A stretch of 64,000 nt of DNA from Lachnospiraceae bacterium (GCA_902363135.1 CABIZF010000002.1:124001-188000); one strand, 5' to 3'; numbered from the stretch's first letter, positions 26,350-34,654 are shown. Notes: generated by a model from the letters alone, not told the origin. Translations and numbers: made by a program.

Positions 26350-28491
26350 ATGAGAGCAGAATTTATCGAAAAAATTTATGCGGGCTGGCTGGCGAAGATC
26401 ATCGGTATTCGCTATGGAGCACCGATCGAGGGCTGGACGTACGAGCAAATTAGAAATATTTACGGAGAGCTGGATCATTATCCGGTAGATTATCATGAGT
26501 TTGCAGCAGATGATGACAGCAACGGCCCACTGTTTTTCTTAAAGGCACTGGAAGATGGAAGACATGGCTATGATGTGAAGGCACAGGATGTGGCTGAGGC
26601 ACTTCTGAATTATGCTCCGTTTGAGCACGGCTTTTTCTGGTGGGGCGGATATGGAATTTCGACCGAGCACACGGCATATCTGAACCTACGAAACGGAATT
26701 CCGGCACCGATGAGCGGAAGCATTGAACAGAATGGACATACGACGGCAGAGCAGATCGGTGGACAGATATTTATCGATACGTGGGGACTTGTAAGTCCTG
26801 GCAATCCGGATCAGGCTGCCCGTTTTGCAAAAGAAGCGGCGAGTGTGACGCATGGAGGAAACGGAATTTACGGTGGGATTTTCGTGGCAGTTTGCATCAG
26901 TTACGCGTTTATCGAAAAAGATATCCGGAAAATCATCGAAAAAGGACTTTCCTATATTCCGGCAGACTGTGAGTATACGAGAGTTGTGCGTAAGGTTATG
27001 GAATTTTATGATGCGCACCCGGAAAACTGGCATGACTGCTTCCGGTACATTTTTGAGAACTTTGGATATGACAAGTATCCGGGAATCTGTCACATCATTC
27101 CGAATATTGCAGTGATGATTCTTTCTTTGCTTTACGGAGAAGGGGATTTTTCCAGAACGTTGAGTATTTGCAACATGTGTGGCTGGGATACCGATTGCAA
27201 CGTCGGAAATGTGGCGACAATCATGGGCGTTCGCAATGGACTGGAAGGTATCGAATATGAAAAATGGAGAAAGCCGATCAATGATTTTCTCGCATGCTCA
27301 AGTGTCATTGGTTCCTTAAATCTGATGGATATTCCATTTGGCGCAGTCTATATCGCAAAACTGGCCTATGCGGTAGCCGGTGAGAAAATGCCGGAGCCGT
27401 GGGGCGAGATTGCAGAAAAGCGGATTGACAGCTGCCACTTTGAATTCCCGGGATCTACGCATGCAATTCATGTTCGCGTCGACAGCCTAGATGATGGTGG
27501 ACGAAAAAAATACGAAACCTCTATCACCAATACTGATGAGACAGCGGCAACGGGAAGTCGTTCGCTGAAGTTTGTGGCAAAACCGGTAAAGCCGGGTGAA
27601 AATATTTATATATATAAGAGAACCTACTATCAGCCAAAGGATTTTAGTGACAGCCGATATGATCCGAGTTTTTCTCCGCTGGTCTATCCGGGACAGGTGC
27701 TTCATGCGAGTGCTTATATTCCAGTGTATGGGGATGAGGCGCAGGTAAGTCTGTATGTAAAAGAACTCCGCAGTGGAATGATTTATGAGAGTAAAAAGCA
27801 GGAATTGAAAAAAGGTGAGTGGAAGACATTGGAATATCAGATTCCTGCATTAGAGGGCGGACTTTTAGAAGAAGTCGGCATTTGTTTCCATGTGGATGGT
27901 GCGCATATGGGAGAAATAGACTTTGTCGGTATGATTGATGATCTGTATGCGGAGGGCGCGCCGGACTATTCTGTTGAATTTGCCAGGGAGCAGGAGGAAG
28001 TATGGACCGGGCTGCATCGGGAGATCAGCCAGTTTACAAAGCTGAAGGGGCTGATGTATCTTGAGGATGGCGAACTGCATCTGTCGTGCGCGGATTTTGC
28101 AGAGGCGTATACTGGACGTCATGACTGGGAGGATTACAGTGCGGAATTTACCTTTACTCCGCTGACCGGTGCAAATCATATGGTAAATGTACGTGTACAG
28201 GGTGCGATCCGTTCCTACGCTGCCGGGCTGCTGCCGGATGGAAAGATTGCGATTCTGAAAAATGATAATGGTTATCGCGTGCTTGCGGAAGCTCCATATG
28301 CATGGGAAAACGGAACGGAATATACGATTACCGTAAAAGCGGTCGAAAATACGATTTCTGTGATTATGGATGATAAGGAAATTTTGAAGGTGACAGATGA
28401 AGAACGCCCGTATCTGTGCGGTTCAGTAGGCGTTTCTATGCAGAACGGAAGCCATGACAAATATCGCAGAATTGTAGTAAAAGGAGTTTAA
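26350..28491 (+). CDS. ADP-ribosylglycohydrolase-fold protein with C-terminal beta-sandwich domains
   Basis: The 713-residue protein starts with an ADP-ribosylglycohydrolase (ARH/DraG) domain, about residues 1-355. Visible metal-site motifs are FAADDDSNGPLFFL near residue 50 and MCGWDTDCNVGNVATIMGVRNG near 280. ARH proteins hydrolyse ADP-ribose or similar ribosyl linkages using two metal ions. Residues about 360-713 look all-beta, with two likely jelly-roll or concanavalin-like modules (for example DYSAEFTFTPLTGANHMVNV), as seen in carbohydrate-binding proteins. No signal peptide is visible, so it acts in the cytoplasm. Next to nucleoside hydrolase and ribokinase it may release ribosyl units from an imported glycoside; this is inference. 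A GGTGGGTG site supports ATG 26350. Confidence 0.75.
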   Translation: MRAEFIEKIYAGWLAKIIGIRYGAPIEGWTYEQIRNIYGELDHYPVDYHEFAADDDSNGPLFFLKALEDGRHGYDVKAQDVAEALLNYAPFEHGFFWWGGYGISTEHTAYLNLRNGIPAPMSGSIEQNGHTTAEQIGGQIFIDTWGLVSPGNPDQAARFAKEAASVTHGGNGIYGGIFVAVCISYAFIEKDIRKIIEKGLSYIPADCEYTRVVRKVMEFYDAHPENWHDCFRYIFENFGYDKYPGICHIIPNIAVMILSLLYGEGDFSRTLSICNMCGWDTDCNVGNVATIMGVRNGLEGIEYEKWRKPINDFLACSSVIGSLNLMDIPFGAVYIAKLAYAVAGEKMPEPWGEIAEKRIDSCHFEFPGSTHAIHVRVDSLDDGGRKKYETSITNTDETAATGSRSLKFVAKPVKPGENIYIYKRTYYQPKDFSDSRYDPSFSPLVYPGQVLHASAYIPVYGDEAQVSLYVKELRSGMIYESKKQELKKGEWKTLEYQIPALEGGLLEEVGICFHVDGAHMGEIDFVGMIDDLYAEGAPDYSVEFAREQEEVWTGLHREISQFTKLKGLMYLEDGELHLSCADFAEAYTGRHDWEDYSAEFTFTPLTGANHMVNVRVQGAIRSYAAGLLPDGKIAILKNDNGYRVLAEAPYAWENGTEYTITVKAVENTISVIMDDKEILKVTDEERPYLCGSVGVSMQNGSHDKYRRIVVKGV

Positions 28492-28563
28492 GTGAGTCAC
28501 TCAGTTATTGTGAGAGACATTAAGGCTTTGTGCTAAAGAAAATTGTTTATAGTCTATATAAGA

Positions 28564-28601
28564 AGAGGGATACCGTCACATTTCATTGTCGGTATCCCTC
28601 T
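28564..28601. terminator. Bidirectional terminator hairpin
   Basis: AGAGGGATACCG pairs with CGGTATCCCTCT. The T-rich tract is better on the minus strand (TTCTTATAT), where it would end the 24-residue small gene. Confidence 0.65.
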
Positions 28602-28654
28602 CACTGTTCTGCATCAATTGTACTCATTTCTTACCTCATATTCTCCGCGGCTGA

Positions 28655-28729
28655 TTATCCACGGTAGGAAGCGGAAAAGCTCTTATAATACTCCTCAATA
28701 AATTCTCTGATCATTGCAAGCTTCTTCAT
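28655..28729 (-). CDS. Small protein of 24 residues
   Basis: On the minus strand a consensus AAAGGAGGT sits 7 bases before an ATG that opens MKKLAMIREFIEEYYKSFSA plus SYRG and then TAA. A promoter with TTCACA and TATCAT (17-base spacer) lies 87 bases upstream of the start, and a hairpin lies 54 bases after the stop. The peptide is probably a single amphipathic helix with a basic N-terminus; no family is recognised. It is divergent from the LysR gene and their promoters interleave, so joint regulation is likely. Too short for usual annotation, but promoter, ribosome-binding site and terminator together support expression. Confidence 0.6.
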   Translation of the reverse strand: MKKLAMIREFIEEYYKSFSASYRG

Positions 28730-28815
28730 AACGATACCTCCTTTGAGCGTCTGTGTGTGATGTGTTAGCAGCAGATCCGGTGCTTTTTTTGAATCTGTAT
28801 TTCTTTGATAACTGT

Positions 28816-28844
28816 ATGATAGCAGATTGACGGGAAAATGTGAA
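28816..28844 (-). promoter_or_regulatory. Predicted promoter of the 24-residue gene
   Basis: Read on the minus strand: TTCACA (28844-28839), 17 bases, TATCAT (28821-28816). It overlaps the LysR promoter on the other strand. Confidence 0.55.
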
Positions 28845-28855
28845 ATATATATAAT
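28827..28855 (+). promoter_or_regulatory. Predicted promoter of the LysR gene
   Basis: TTGACG (28827-28832), 17 bases, TATAAT (28850-28855). Confidence 0.65.
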
Positions 28856-28867
28856 AAAGGTATTGCG

Positions 28868-28882
28868 ATACCTGTCAGGTAT
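28868..28882. promoter_or_regulatory. Candidate LysR operator
   Basis: ATACCTG-T-CAGGTAT is a perfect 15 bp palindrome of the LysR type (T-N11-A), just downstream of the LysR -10 box; autoregulation is plausible. Confidence 0.5.
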
Positions 28883-28988
28883 GGTACTGCGCGTATAAGA
28901 AATACGGACAGGAATTCGCATAGTCATGTAGTGTTGAGGATAACGGTACGACAGACATTCCTGAATAACTGGGAGGAGAGAGATTATC

Positions 28989-29885
28989 ATGGAGCTTCGA
29001 CATATTCGCTATTTTCTTGCAGTCGCGGAGGAAATGAATTTTACAAGGGCGGCGGAACGGCTGCATATCGCACAGCCGCCACTTAGCAGGCAGATCCAGG
29101 AGCTGGAGACGGAGCTGGACGCGAAGCTTTTTATCCGGAAGCCGCATGCCCTGCAGCTGACGGAGGAAGGAGTGCTTTTCCGGCAGTATGCGCAGCAGAT
29201 TTTAGAGCTGGTGAAAAAATCGTCGGAGGATATCCGGGAGATGGAGCACGGGCTGCAGGGAACGCTCTATCTGGCGTCAGTGGAAGGATATGCGCCGCGG
29301 CTGTTTTCTGAGTGGATTGCAGAGTTTCACCGGGTTTATCCGCACGTTACCTACAACATGTGGAATGGAAATTCAGATGATGTCGTGAATCGTGTGATGA
29401 AAGGATTATGTGACCTCGCGATTATTGCAGAGCCGCACAATGCAGAGGGCGTGGAATCCATTTCCGTCTATCAGGAACCGTGGGTAGCGATGATCCCGGC
29501 ACATCATCCGCTGGCCTGTGCAGACGGTGCGCCGGTGCGGCTGGAGGAGCTGCTGCCCTATGAGCTGATCATTCCGTCACGGGAATCCCGTCTGGAGGAG
29601 ATCAACAGCTGGTTTCGGGATACCGGGAAAAAGCCGATCGTGCGCTGTCGGATCGCCCATATGCTGAATGCCTATGAGCTGACCCGACAGGGAGTCGGAA
29701 TTACAATTTTTCCGGCAGCGGCAGGAGAACTCGATACCGCAGGGGAGATCTGTATCCGGAAGCTGACAGAGCCGTCTGTGACGGCAACCTATGTGCTGGT
29801 GTGGAACAAGGCACGGCCGCTTTCCCGTGTGGCAGAAGAATTTGTGCAGCTGGTACATCATACTGCAAATAACTGTACCACATAA
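28989..29885 (+). CDS. LysR family transcriptional regulator
   Basis: The 298-residue protein has the LysR helix-turn-helix at the N-terminus (RHIRYFLAVAEEMNFTRAAE, then LHIAQPPLSRQIQELE) and a two-lobed effector domain of usual length. The last 11 codons and the stop are contributed by repeat element A3, which begins at 29851; the C-terminus reads LVHHTANNCTT and is therefore not ancestral. Its natural targets may be the D-hydroxyacid dehydrogenase and the racemase nearby, but those have their own divergent promoter region at 31060-31205. The effector is unknown. Confidence 0.88.
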   Translation: MELRHIRYFLAVAEEMNFTRAAERLHIAQPPLSRQIQELETELDAKLFIRKPHALQLTEEGVLFRQYAQQILELVKKSSEDIREMEHGLQGTLYLASVEGYAPRLFSEWIAEFHRVYPHVTYNMWNGNSDDVVNRVMKGLCDLAIIAEPHNAEGVESISVYQEPWVAMIPAHHPLACADGAPVRLEELLPYELIIPSRESRLEEINSWFRDTGKKPIVRCRIAHMLNAYELTRQGVGITIFPAAAGELDTAGEICIRKLTEPSVTATYVLVWNKARPLSRVAEEFVQLVHHTANNCTT

Positions 29886-30012
29886 CTTGCCTGAATTTTC
29901 ATCTGCGACATCAGAAAAACTTGACGTAGCCCGCTACGCCTGCGTTTTTCTTCTTTGCAGAATGAAAATTCATTCTGCGTTATTAGTCCAGTTAATTTTT
30001 GTATGCTGTACT
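29851..30012. repeat. Palindromic element A, full copy (A3)
   Basis: This 162 bp copy matches A2 closely, with TGGTACATCATACTGC at the left and GTATGCTGTACTG at the right. The interior palindrome CTTGACGTAGCCCGCTACG is the same. It lies between convergent genes and overlaps the 3' end of the LysR coding region. Confidence 0.85.
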
Positions 30013-30033
30013 GGTGAGGAGCCGGACAGAGCA

Positions 30034-31059
30034 TTATCCCCGCTGAAATTCATAACGATAGCAGTTCATGATTGCCTGAATATGTTTATTTTCCTCAAAA
30101 GAGTTGTGCAGCTGATTGACCGGGTAGGAGATGGGACGTCCCTCAAGCATCTCGACAATACCGAGTGCGGCCTGATAGGACATGCGCTCCAGTGCCTCTG
30201 TTGTAAAGGCTGCCGTATGCGGGGTGACGATGACATTGTCCATGGAAAGCAGTGGATTGGCTTTGGAGGGCAGATTTCCTTCAAAGACATCTAGTGCAGC
30301 TCCGCAGATCCGGCCGTTCTTCAGGCAGTCGATCAGAGCTGTTTCGTCGACGACTTCGCCGCGGCCGGTATTGATCAGATAGGCGGTAGGCTTCATATAC
30401 GAAAGCTCCTTTGCACCGATGAAATGGCGGGTTGCATTGCCGCCCGGCAGATGCAGGGAGAGAAAATCGGCCAAGGAGATGACCTCCTGCAGATTTCCGG
30501 AGAGCGTACCGTATTCGGTCTGGCAGGTGCCGGTGATGTGGCGGTTGTAGCCGATGACATTCATGTGCAGACCAAAGGCGGCCATTTTAGCTACCTGGCT
30601 TCCGATATTTCCCATACCGATAATTCCGAGCGTTTTGCCCTGGACATCCATCCCGTACATGGTCCGGACCTGACTGGTTTCCCCGTCCTTCATGCCATTG
30701 TTGTACCGGATGGATTTTTTTGCGAGCATTAAAATGAGTCCGATTGTATATTCTGCCACAGAGCTCTGGTTGGATTCTGCGGCGTTGGTAATCTGGATTT
30801 TCAGATCAGTGGCAGCGTCAACATCGATACAGTCGACTCCCACGCCGTGCATGGAGACGACCTTCAGCTTCGGACAGTGCTCAAATACGCGACGGGTGAA
30901 CTGACCATTTCGGGTGAGCGCGCCGTCACAGTCGCAGCACTCTGAGATGAGGGTATCTTCCTGCGGGCCACTGCCCATGCGCACGTCATAGCCCTGCTCT
31001 TTTAAGAGATCAATGCCCTTCTGGTTGACGGGTTCGGTGATTAAGATCGTTCGTTTCAT
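30034..31059 (-). CDS. D-isomer specific 2-hydroxyacid dehydrogenase (SerA-like)
   Basis: The 341-residue protein has the family layout: an N-terminal substrate domain, the NAD-binding motif TLGIIGMGNIGSQVA (about residues 144-158), the catalytic arginine in LINTGRGEVVDE, and the catalytic histidine in VIVTPHTAAFTTEA. It lacks the ACT domain of full SerA enzymes. It could reduce a 2-keto acid or oxidise a D-hydroxyacid; substrate is not readable. A minus-strand AAGGAGG supports the ATG at 31059. It is divergent from the racemase gene, with 146 bases between, suggesting shared control and a joint role in a small-acid pathway. Confidence 0.85.
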   Translation of the reverse strand: MKRTILITEPVNQKGIDLLKEQGYDVRMGSGPQEDTLISECCDCDGALTRNGQFTRRVFEHCPKLKVVSMHGVGVDCIDVDAATDLKIQITNAAESNQSSVAEYTIGLILMLAKKSIRYNNGMKDGETSQVRTMYGMDVQGKTLGIIGMGNIGSQVAKMAAFGLHMNVIGYNRHITGTCQTEYGTLSGNLQEVISLADFLSLHLPGGNATRHFIGAKELSYMKPTAYLINTGRGEVVDETALIDCLKNGRICGAALDVFEGNLPSKANPLLSMDNVIVTPHTAAFTTEALERMSYQAALGIVEMLEGRPISYPVNQLHNSFEENKHIQAIMNCYRYEFQRG

Positions 31060-31112
31060 ACGGATACCTCCTTTGGATCCTGCCTTCTGCCCTGCAAATT
31101 TTTGTTTTGTGA

Positions 31113-31141
31113 TTGACATTTGAAAATCAACGTGCTAATCT
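31113..31141 (+). promoter_or_regulatory. Predicted promoter of the racemase gene
   Basis: TTGACA (31113-31118), 17 bases, extended TGC-TAATCT (31136-31141). A TTGA/TCAA inverted repeat (31113-31130) overlaps the -35 and could bind a regulator. Confidence 0.5.
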
Positions 31142-31205
31142 ATCACAAAATAATGAAGATGCACCACATACCATTTATGGAAAACGCGGGCGGACAGGAG
31201 GAAAA

Positions 31206-31931
31206 ATGAAAATCATCGGTGGTTATACAAACTATGGACAGGACATCGGTATTTTAATGCTGGATACGCGGTTCCCGCGGATCATCGGGGATATCGGAAA
31301 CGCGAATACATTTCACACCCATGTCCGTTACCGCACGGTCCGGAATATTACCAAAGGTCCCATCACGGAGAAAAATATTGAAAAAGAGCTGCTGTTTCCG
31401 TTTCTGGAAGCGGCCAAAAGTCTGGAGGCCGAGGGCTGCAAGGCCATCACCACGAGCTGCAGCTTTCTGGCGGGCTATCAGCAGCGGCTGGCAGATGCTG
31501 TCCATATTCCGGTATTTACCTCTACGCTTCTGCTTGTTCCGATGCTGCGCGCCATGCTGAACCGTCATTCCACCATCGGGATCTTTACAGAGAATCCACA
31601 GGTACTGAATGAGGAATATTTTCTTCAGGCCGGGTGGTCTTCGAAGGATATTCCGGTAGCTGTGACCGGTATGCAGGCAGATTCACCGTTTAGCAACCTG
31701 TTTATTGGAGATCATGTGGAGGAGGATCTCGGCACATTAAAGGAATGTGTAGAAGAACTGACTCTGCGCCACATGCGGGAGCATCCGGATACCGGAGCGA
31801 TTGTGCTGGAGTGCACGAATCTGGCGCCGTTTACCGGGCTGATCCAGAAGCTTGCAGGAGTTCCGGTCTTCGGGCTGAACCAGCTGCTGGAGTACATTGA
31901 GAGCTGTATCAATCCTCCGGAATATTGCTGA
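31206..31931 (+). CDS. Aspartate/glutamate racemase family protein
   Basis: The 241-residue protein belongs to the cofactor-independent Asp/Glu/hydantoin racemase group. The two catalytic cysteines lie in AITTSCSFLAGYQ (about residue 82) and VLECTNLAP (about residue 203). IGIFTENPQVLNEEYF and VPVFGLNQLLEYI fit the two-domain fold. AGGAGGAAAA precedes ATG 31206. The divergent hydroxyacid dehydrogenase suggests a role in metabolism of a chiral acid; maleate isomerase-like activity is an alternative. A strong terminator follows. Confidence 0.8.
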   Translation: MKIIGGYTNYGQDIGILMLDTRFPRIIGDIGNANTFHTHVRYRTVRNITKGPITEKNIEKELLFPFLEAAKSLEAEGCKAITTSCSFLAGYQQRLADAVHIPVFTSTLLLVPMLRAMLNRHSTIGIFTENPQVLNEEYFLQAGWSSKDIPVAVTGMQADSPFSNLFIGDHVEEDLGTLKECVEELTLRHMREHPDTGAIVLECTNLAPFTGLIQKLAGVPVFGLNQLLEYIESCINPPEYC

Positions 31932-31951
31932 AGGCAGAGAATGCGAAAAAG

Positions 31952-31998
31952 AAAAACAGGGCAGGGAAGCATGATTCAGTGCCTCCTTGCCCTGTTTT
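31952..31998. terminator. Terminator after the racemase gene
   Basis: AAAACAGGGCAGGG pairs with CCTTGCCCTGTTTT, flanked by A-rich and T-rich tracts, so it could work in both directions. Confidence 0.75.
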
Positions 31999-32130
31999 GT
32001 TCGGTATGGACATTCTGTCGCTATTCAACTGCCCCCTATTATAGGACGTACGTCTGTGGCTGTCAACAGGGAAGAAAAATTGACAGACAGAAGACATGGA
32101 GGTTAGAAATTGACATCTGTGGTATAATAA

Positions 32131-32336
32131 GATGATATTGCTAGGGTCAAAAGGTCAAAAAGCCGTTCATGCTTGCATGATAAGGCTTTTGAACTTGGGA
32201 CCCGCCAAACATGAGAAAGTAGCGATTTACGTAGTAAATCAGCGGATTTCGAATGTTTGCGGAATTGCGGGAGCATGAAATGCGAAGCAATCCGTGTATC
32301 ATAGGGGGCAAAATACCTTTTGCTCCTGGCATCATC
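32131..32336. repeat. Palindromic element B, copy B2
   Basis: The left end GATGATATTGCTAGGGTC and the right end CTCCTGGCATCATC are imperfect inverted repeats, each next to an AAAAGGT/ACCTTTT arm. The interior matches B1 at 11316 closely. It occupies half of the 429-base gap 31932-32360; the remainder holds the terminator above and no gene. Confidence 0.75.
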
Positions 32337-32360
32337 ATGACTGATAAGGAGTAATTAACG

Positions 32361-33179
32361 ATGAAACATAAATGGAGATTCGGGGTGCTCGGCGCAGCGG
32401 TGGCATATCTGTTTGCGATCCGGCCGGAAAAGAGACATACGGCGAATGCGATGAAAGGCATTTACTATGCGCATCGGGGGCTGCACAGCAGGGAGGCGCA
32501 GGCACCGGAAAATTCACTTGCAGCATTTCGGCGGGCAGTTCATGCAGGCTATGGGATTGAACTGGATGTGCAGCTGACAAAAGATGATGTGCCGGTGGTT
32601 TTTCATGATTTTACATTGCAGCGGGTATGCGCAGCAGCCGGGAAGATCCGTGATTTTACTTTAGAGGAGCTGAAGCAGTTTCGTCTGGACGGTACAAAAG
32701 AGGCCATTCCGACCCTGGCGGAGGTGCTGCAGCTGGTGGACGGGCAGGTGCCACTGCTCGTGGAAATGAAATGTGAGGATCTCGGCGTACATGTTTGCGA
32801 GAAAGCAGACGGGATTCTGAAAAATTACAGGGGAAACTATGTGATGGAGTCGTTTAATCCGTTCGCGCTTCTGTGGTATCGCAGACACCGTCCGGAGATT
32901 TGCCGTGGACAGCTCTCGATGAATTTCCAGCGGCAGGAGGGGACCTATGATCCACAGCAGCTTATCGCGCGTCATCTGCTGACGAACTTTCTCGCGAAGC
33001 CGGATTTTATCGCGTATGACATCCGGGATAAAGAGGCGCTGTCCAAAAATATCTGCCGAAAATGGTTTCACTGTCCGTCAGTGGCGTGGACGGTCCGATC
33101 GGCGGATGAGCTGCGTAAAATAAAGCCTTACTACGATGCGTTTATTTTTGAAGGCTTCCGGCCGCAGGTGAGAAAATGA
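32361..33179 (+). CDS. Glycerophosphodiester phosphodiesterase
   Basis: The 272-residue protein has the GDPD catalytic signature: YYAHRGLHSREAQAPENS, then YGIELDVQLTKDDVPVVFHD, which supply the His-Arg pair and the metal-binding Glu-Asp, and PLLVEMKCE later. It hydrolyses glycerophosphodiesters to glycerol-3-phosphate and an alcohol. A short hydrophobic stretch at residues 7-19 may anchor it in the membrane facing the cytoplasm. It may recycle deacylated lipid or teichoic acid fragments. It follows element B2. The 242 bases after it (33180-33421) contain no convincing gene. Confidence 0.85.
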   Translation: MKHKWRFGVLGAAVAYLFAIRPEKRHTANAMKGIYYAHRGLHSREAQAPENSLAAFRRAVHAGYGIELDVQLTKDDVPVVFHDFTLQRVCAAAGKIRDFTLEELKQFRLDGTKEAIPTLAEVLQLVDGQVPLLVEMKCEDLGVHVCEKADGILKNYRGNYVMESFNPFALLWYRRHRPEICRGQLSMNFQRQEGTYDPQQLIARHLLTNFLAKPDFIAYDIRDKEALSKNICRKWFHCPSVAWTVRSADELRKIKPYYDAFIFEGFRPQVRK

Positions 33180-33421
33180 GGTTTGCGAATCCGCAGGCGT
33201 TCGTAAAAACAGGTTGTAGCAGAGAAAAAAATAGGATATACTGTTTTTATCGAATGTTTCGTATGACATCTGTGGAAGATATTTTTCAAACATGCACCGG
33301 TCATGTGAAATGGGTTGTACCCCGTTGTGGGACCGTCAGCAGAACTGCAGAGGGTGTGACAGATATGGCTGAGGATTTTACTGCAGGGGAAAATAAAAAA
33401 TGAGAAAAGGACGTGGCGGAT

Positions 33422-34495
33422 ATGAAGAGAATAGGACTTTTGACGAGCGGCGGCGACTGTCAGGCGCTGAATGCAACCATGCGAGGTGTGGTAAAGGGGC
33501 TTTCTGCAAATCTGGATGAGCTGGAAGTATACGGATTTATGAACGGCTACAAGGGACTCATCTATGGAGATTACCGGCTGCTCACCTCCCGCGATTTTTC
33601 AGGTATTCTCACAAAGGGTGGTACAATTCTCGGTTCCTCCAGACAGCCGTTCAAGCTCATGCGTGAGCCGGATGAGCGGGGGCTGGATAAGGTCGAGGCG
33701 ATGAAGCAGAACTATTACAAGCTTCGACTGGACTGTCTTGTCATTCTTGGCGGAAACGGTACGCAGAAGACGGCCAATCTGCTGCGTGAGGAAGGGCTGA
33801 ATATCATCCACCTGCCGAAGACGATCGACAATGATATTTACGGAACTGACATGACATTTGGATTTTACAGTGCTGTGAATATTGCGACCGATGCGATCGA
33901 CTGTATCCATACGACGGCTGCTTCTCACAACCGCGTCTTTATCGTAGAGGTCATGGGACATAAGGTTGGCTGGCTGACCTTGTATTCAGGAATCGCAGGC
34001 GGCGCGGATATCATTCTGATCCCGGAGATACCGTATGACATTAAAAAGGTTATCGAAGCGATCGACCGTCGGACGAAGGCCGGAAAGGGCTTTACAGTTA
34101 TTGCAGTCGCGGAGGGTGCGATTTCCAAGGCAGACGCAAAGCTGAGCAAGAAGGATTATAAAAAGAAGCTCGAAGCAAAGAAATATCCGTCGGTAGCCTA
34201 CGAGATCGCGGAAGAGATTCAGGCAGCAAACGGGCCGGAGGTGCGGATCACCGTACCGGGCCATACACAGCGCGGCGGCAGCCCGTGTCCGTATGACCGT
34301 GTACTTTCTACCCGGATCGGTGTGACCGCAGCGAAGATGATCCTCGACGAGGAGTATGGCTATATGGTCGGTATCGTGAATGGCAAGATGAAGAAGGTGC
34401 CGCTCGCAGAGGTGGCCGGAAAGCTGAAGACGGTATCGCCAAAGGACCAGATCATTGAAGAGGCTAAGCTGATGGGCATCAGCTTTGGAGACTGA
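33422..34495 (+). CDS. pfkA: 6-phosphofructokinase
   Basis: The 357-residue protein has the PfkA fold with GLLTSGGDCQALNATMRG at the N-terminus, the loop LGGNGTQKTANLL, the catalytic PKTIDNDIYGTD, and VEVMGHKVGW. The glycine after N in GGNGT corresponds to Gly104 of E. coli PfkA and points to ATP use, while the lysine in PKTIDND corresponds to position 124 and is shared with PPi-type and actinobacterial ATP enzymes. Asp103 of E. coli is Asn here. Phosphate donor is thus probably ATP but unproven. AAAAGGA supports ATG 33422 rather than GTG 33413. Confidence 0.87.
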   Translation: MKRIGLLTSGGDCQALNATMRGVVKGLSANLDELEVYGFMNGYKGLIYGDYRLLTSRDFSGILTKGGTILGSSRQPFKLMREPDERGLDKVEAMKQNYYKLRLDCLVILGGNGTQKTANLLREEGLNIIHLPKTIDNDIYGTDMTFGFYSAVNIATDAIDCIHTTAASHNRVFIVEVMGHKVGWLTLYSGIAGGADIILIPEIPYDIKKVIEAIDRRTKAGKGFTVIAVAEGAISKADAKLSKKDYKKKLEAKKYPSVAYEIAEEIQAANGPEVRITVPGHTQRGGSPCPYDRVLSTRIGVTAAKMILDEEYGYMVGIVNGKMKKVPLAEVAGKLKTVSPKDQIIEEAKLMGISFGD

Positions 34496-34520
34496 TTTCG
34501 TATTGATACAAAGCAGAAGG

Positions 34521-34557
34521 GCTGCCTTACAGAGGAGAGATAAGGCAGCTCCTTTTA
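34521..34557 (+). terminator. Terminator after pfkA
   Basis: GCTGCCTTA (34521-34529) pairs exactly with TAAGGCAGC (34541-34549), followed by TCCTTTT. Confidence 0.7.
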
Positions 34558-34563
34558 TGATTT

Positions 34564-34654
34564 GATGATACTAGGGTCAAAAGGTCATGCGTTTCATGCT
34601 TGCATGAAAAAGCATGACTTATTGACCCGCAAAACACCTTTTGACCCTAACATC
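34564..34654. repeat. Palindromic element B, short copy (B3)
   Basis: The ends CTAGGGTCAAAAGGT and ACCTTTTGACCCTAACATC are near-perfect inverted repeats of about 19 bp. The centre carries CATGCGTTTCATGCTTGCATG palindromic sequence. It keeps both ends of the family but little of the B1/B2 interior. Confidence 0.75.

Noticed and set aside
32110..32128. TTGACA and TATAAT upstream of element B2 as a promoter
   Set aside because: The boxes are only 7 bases apart, too close for a sigma-A promoter.
33180..33421. 75-codon frame between the GDPD and pfkA genes
   Set aside because: No ribosome-binding site, no family resemblance, low-complexity codon pattern.
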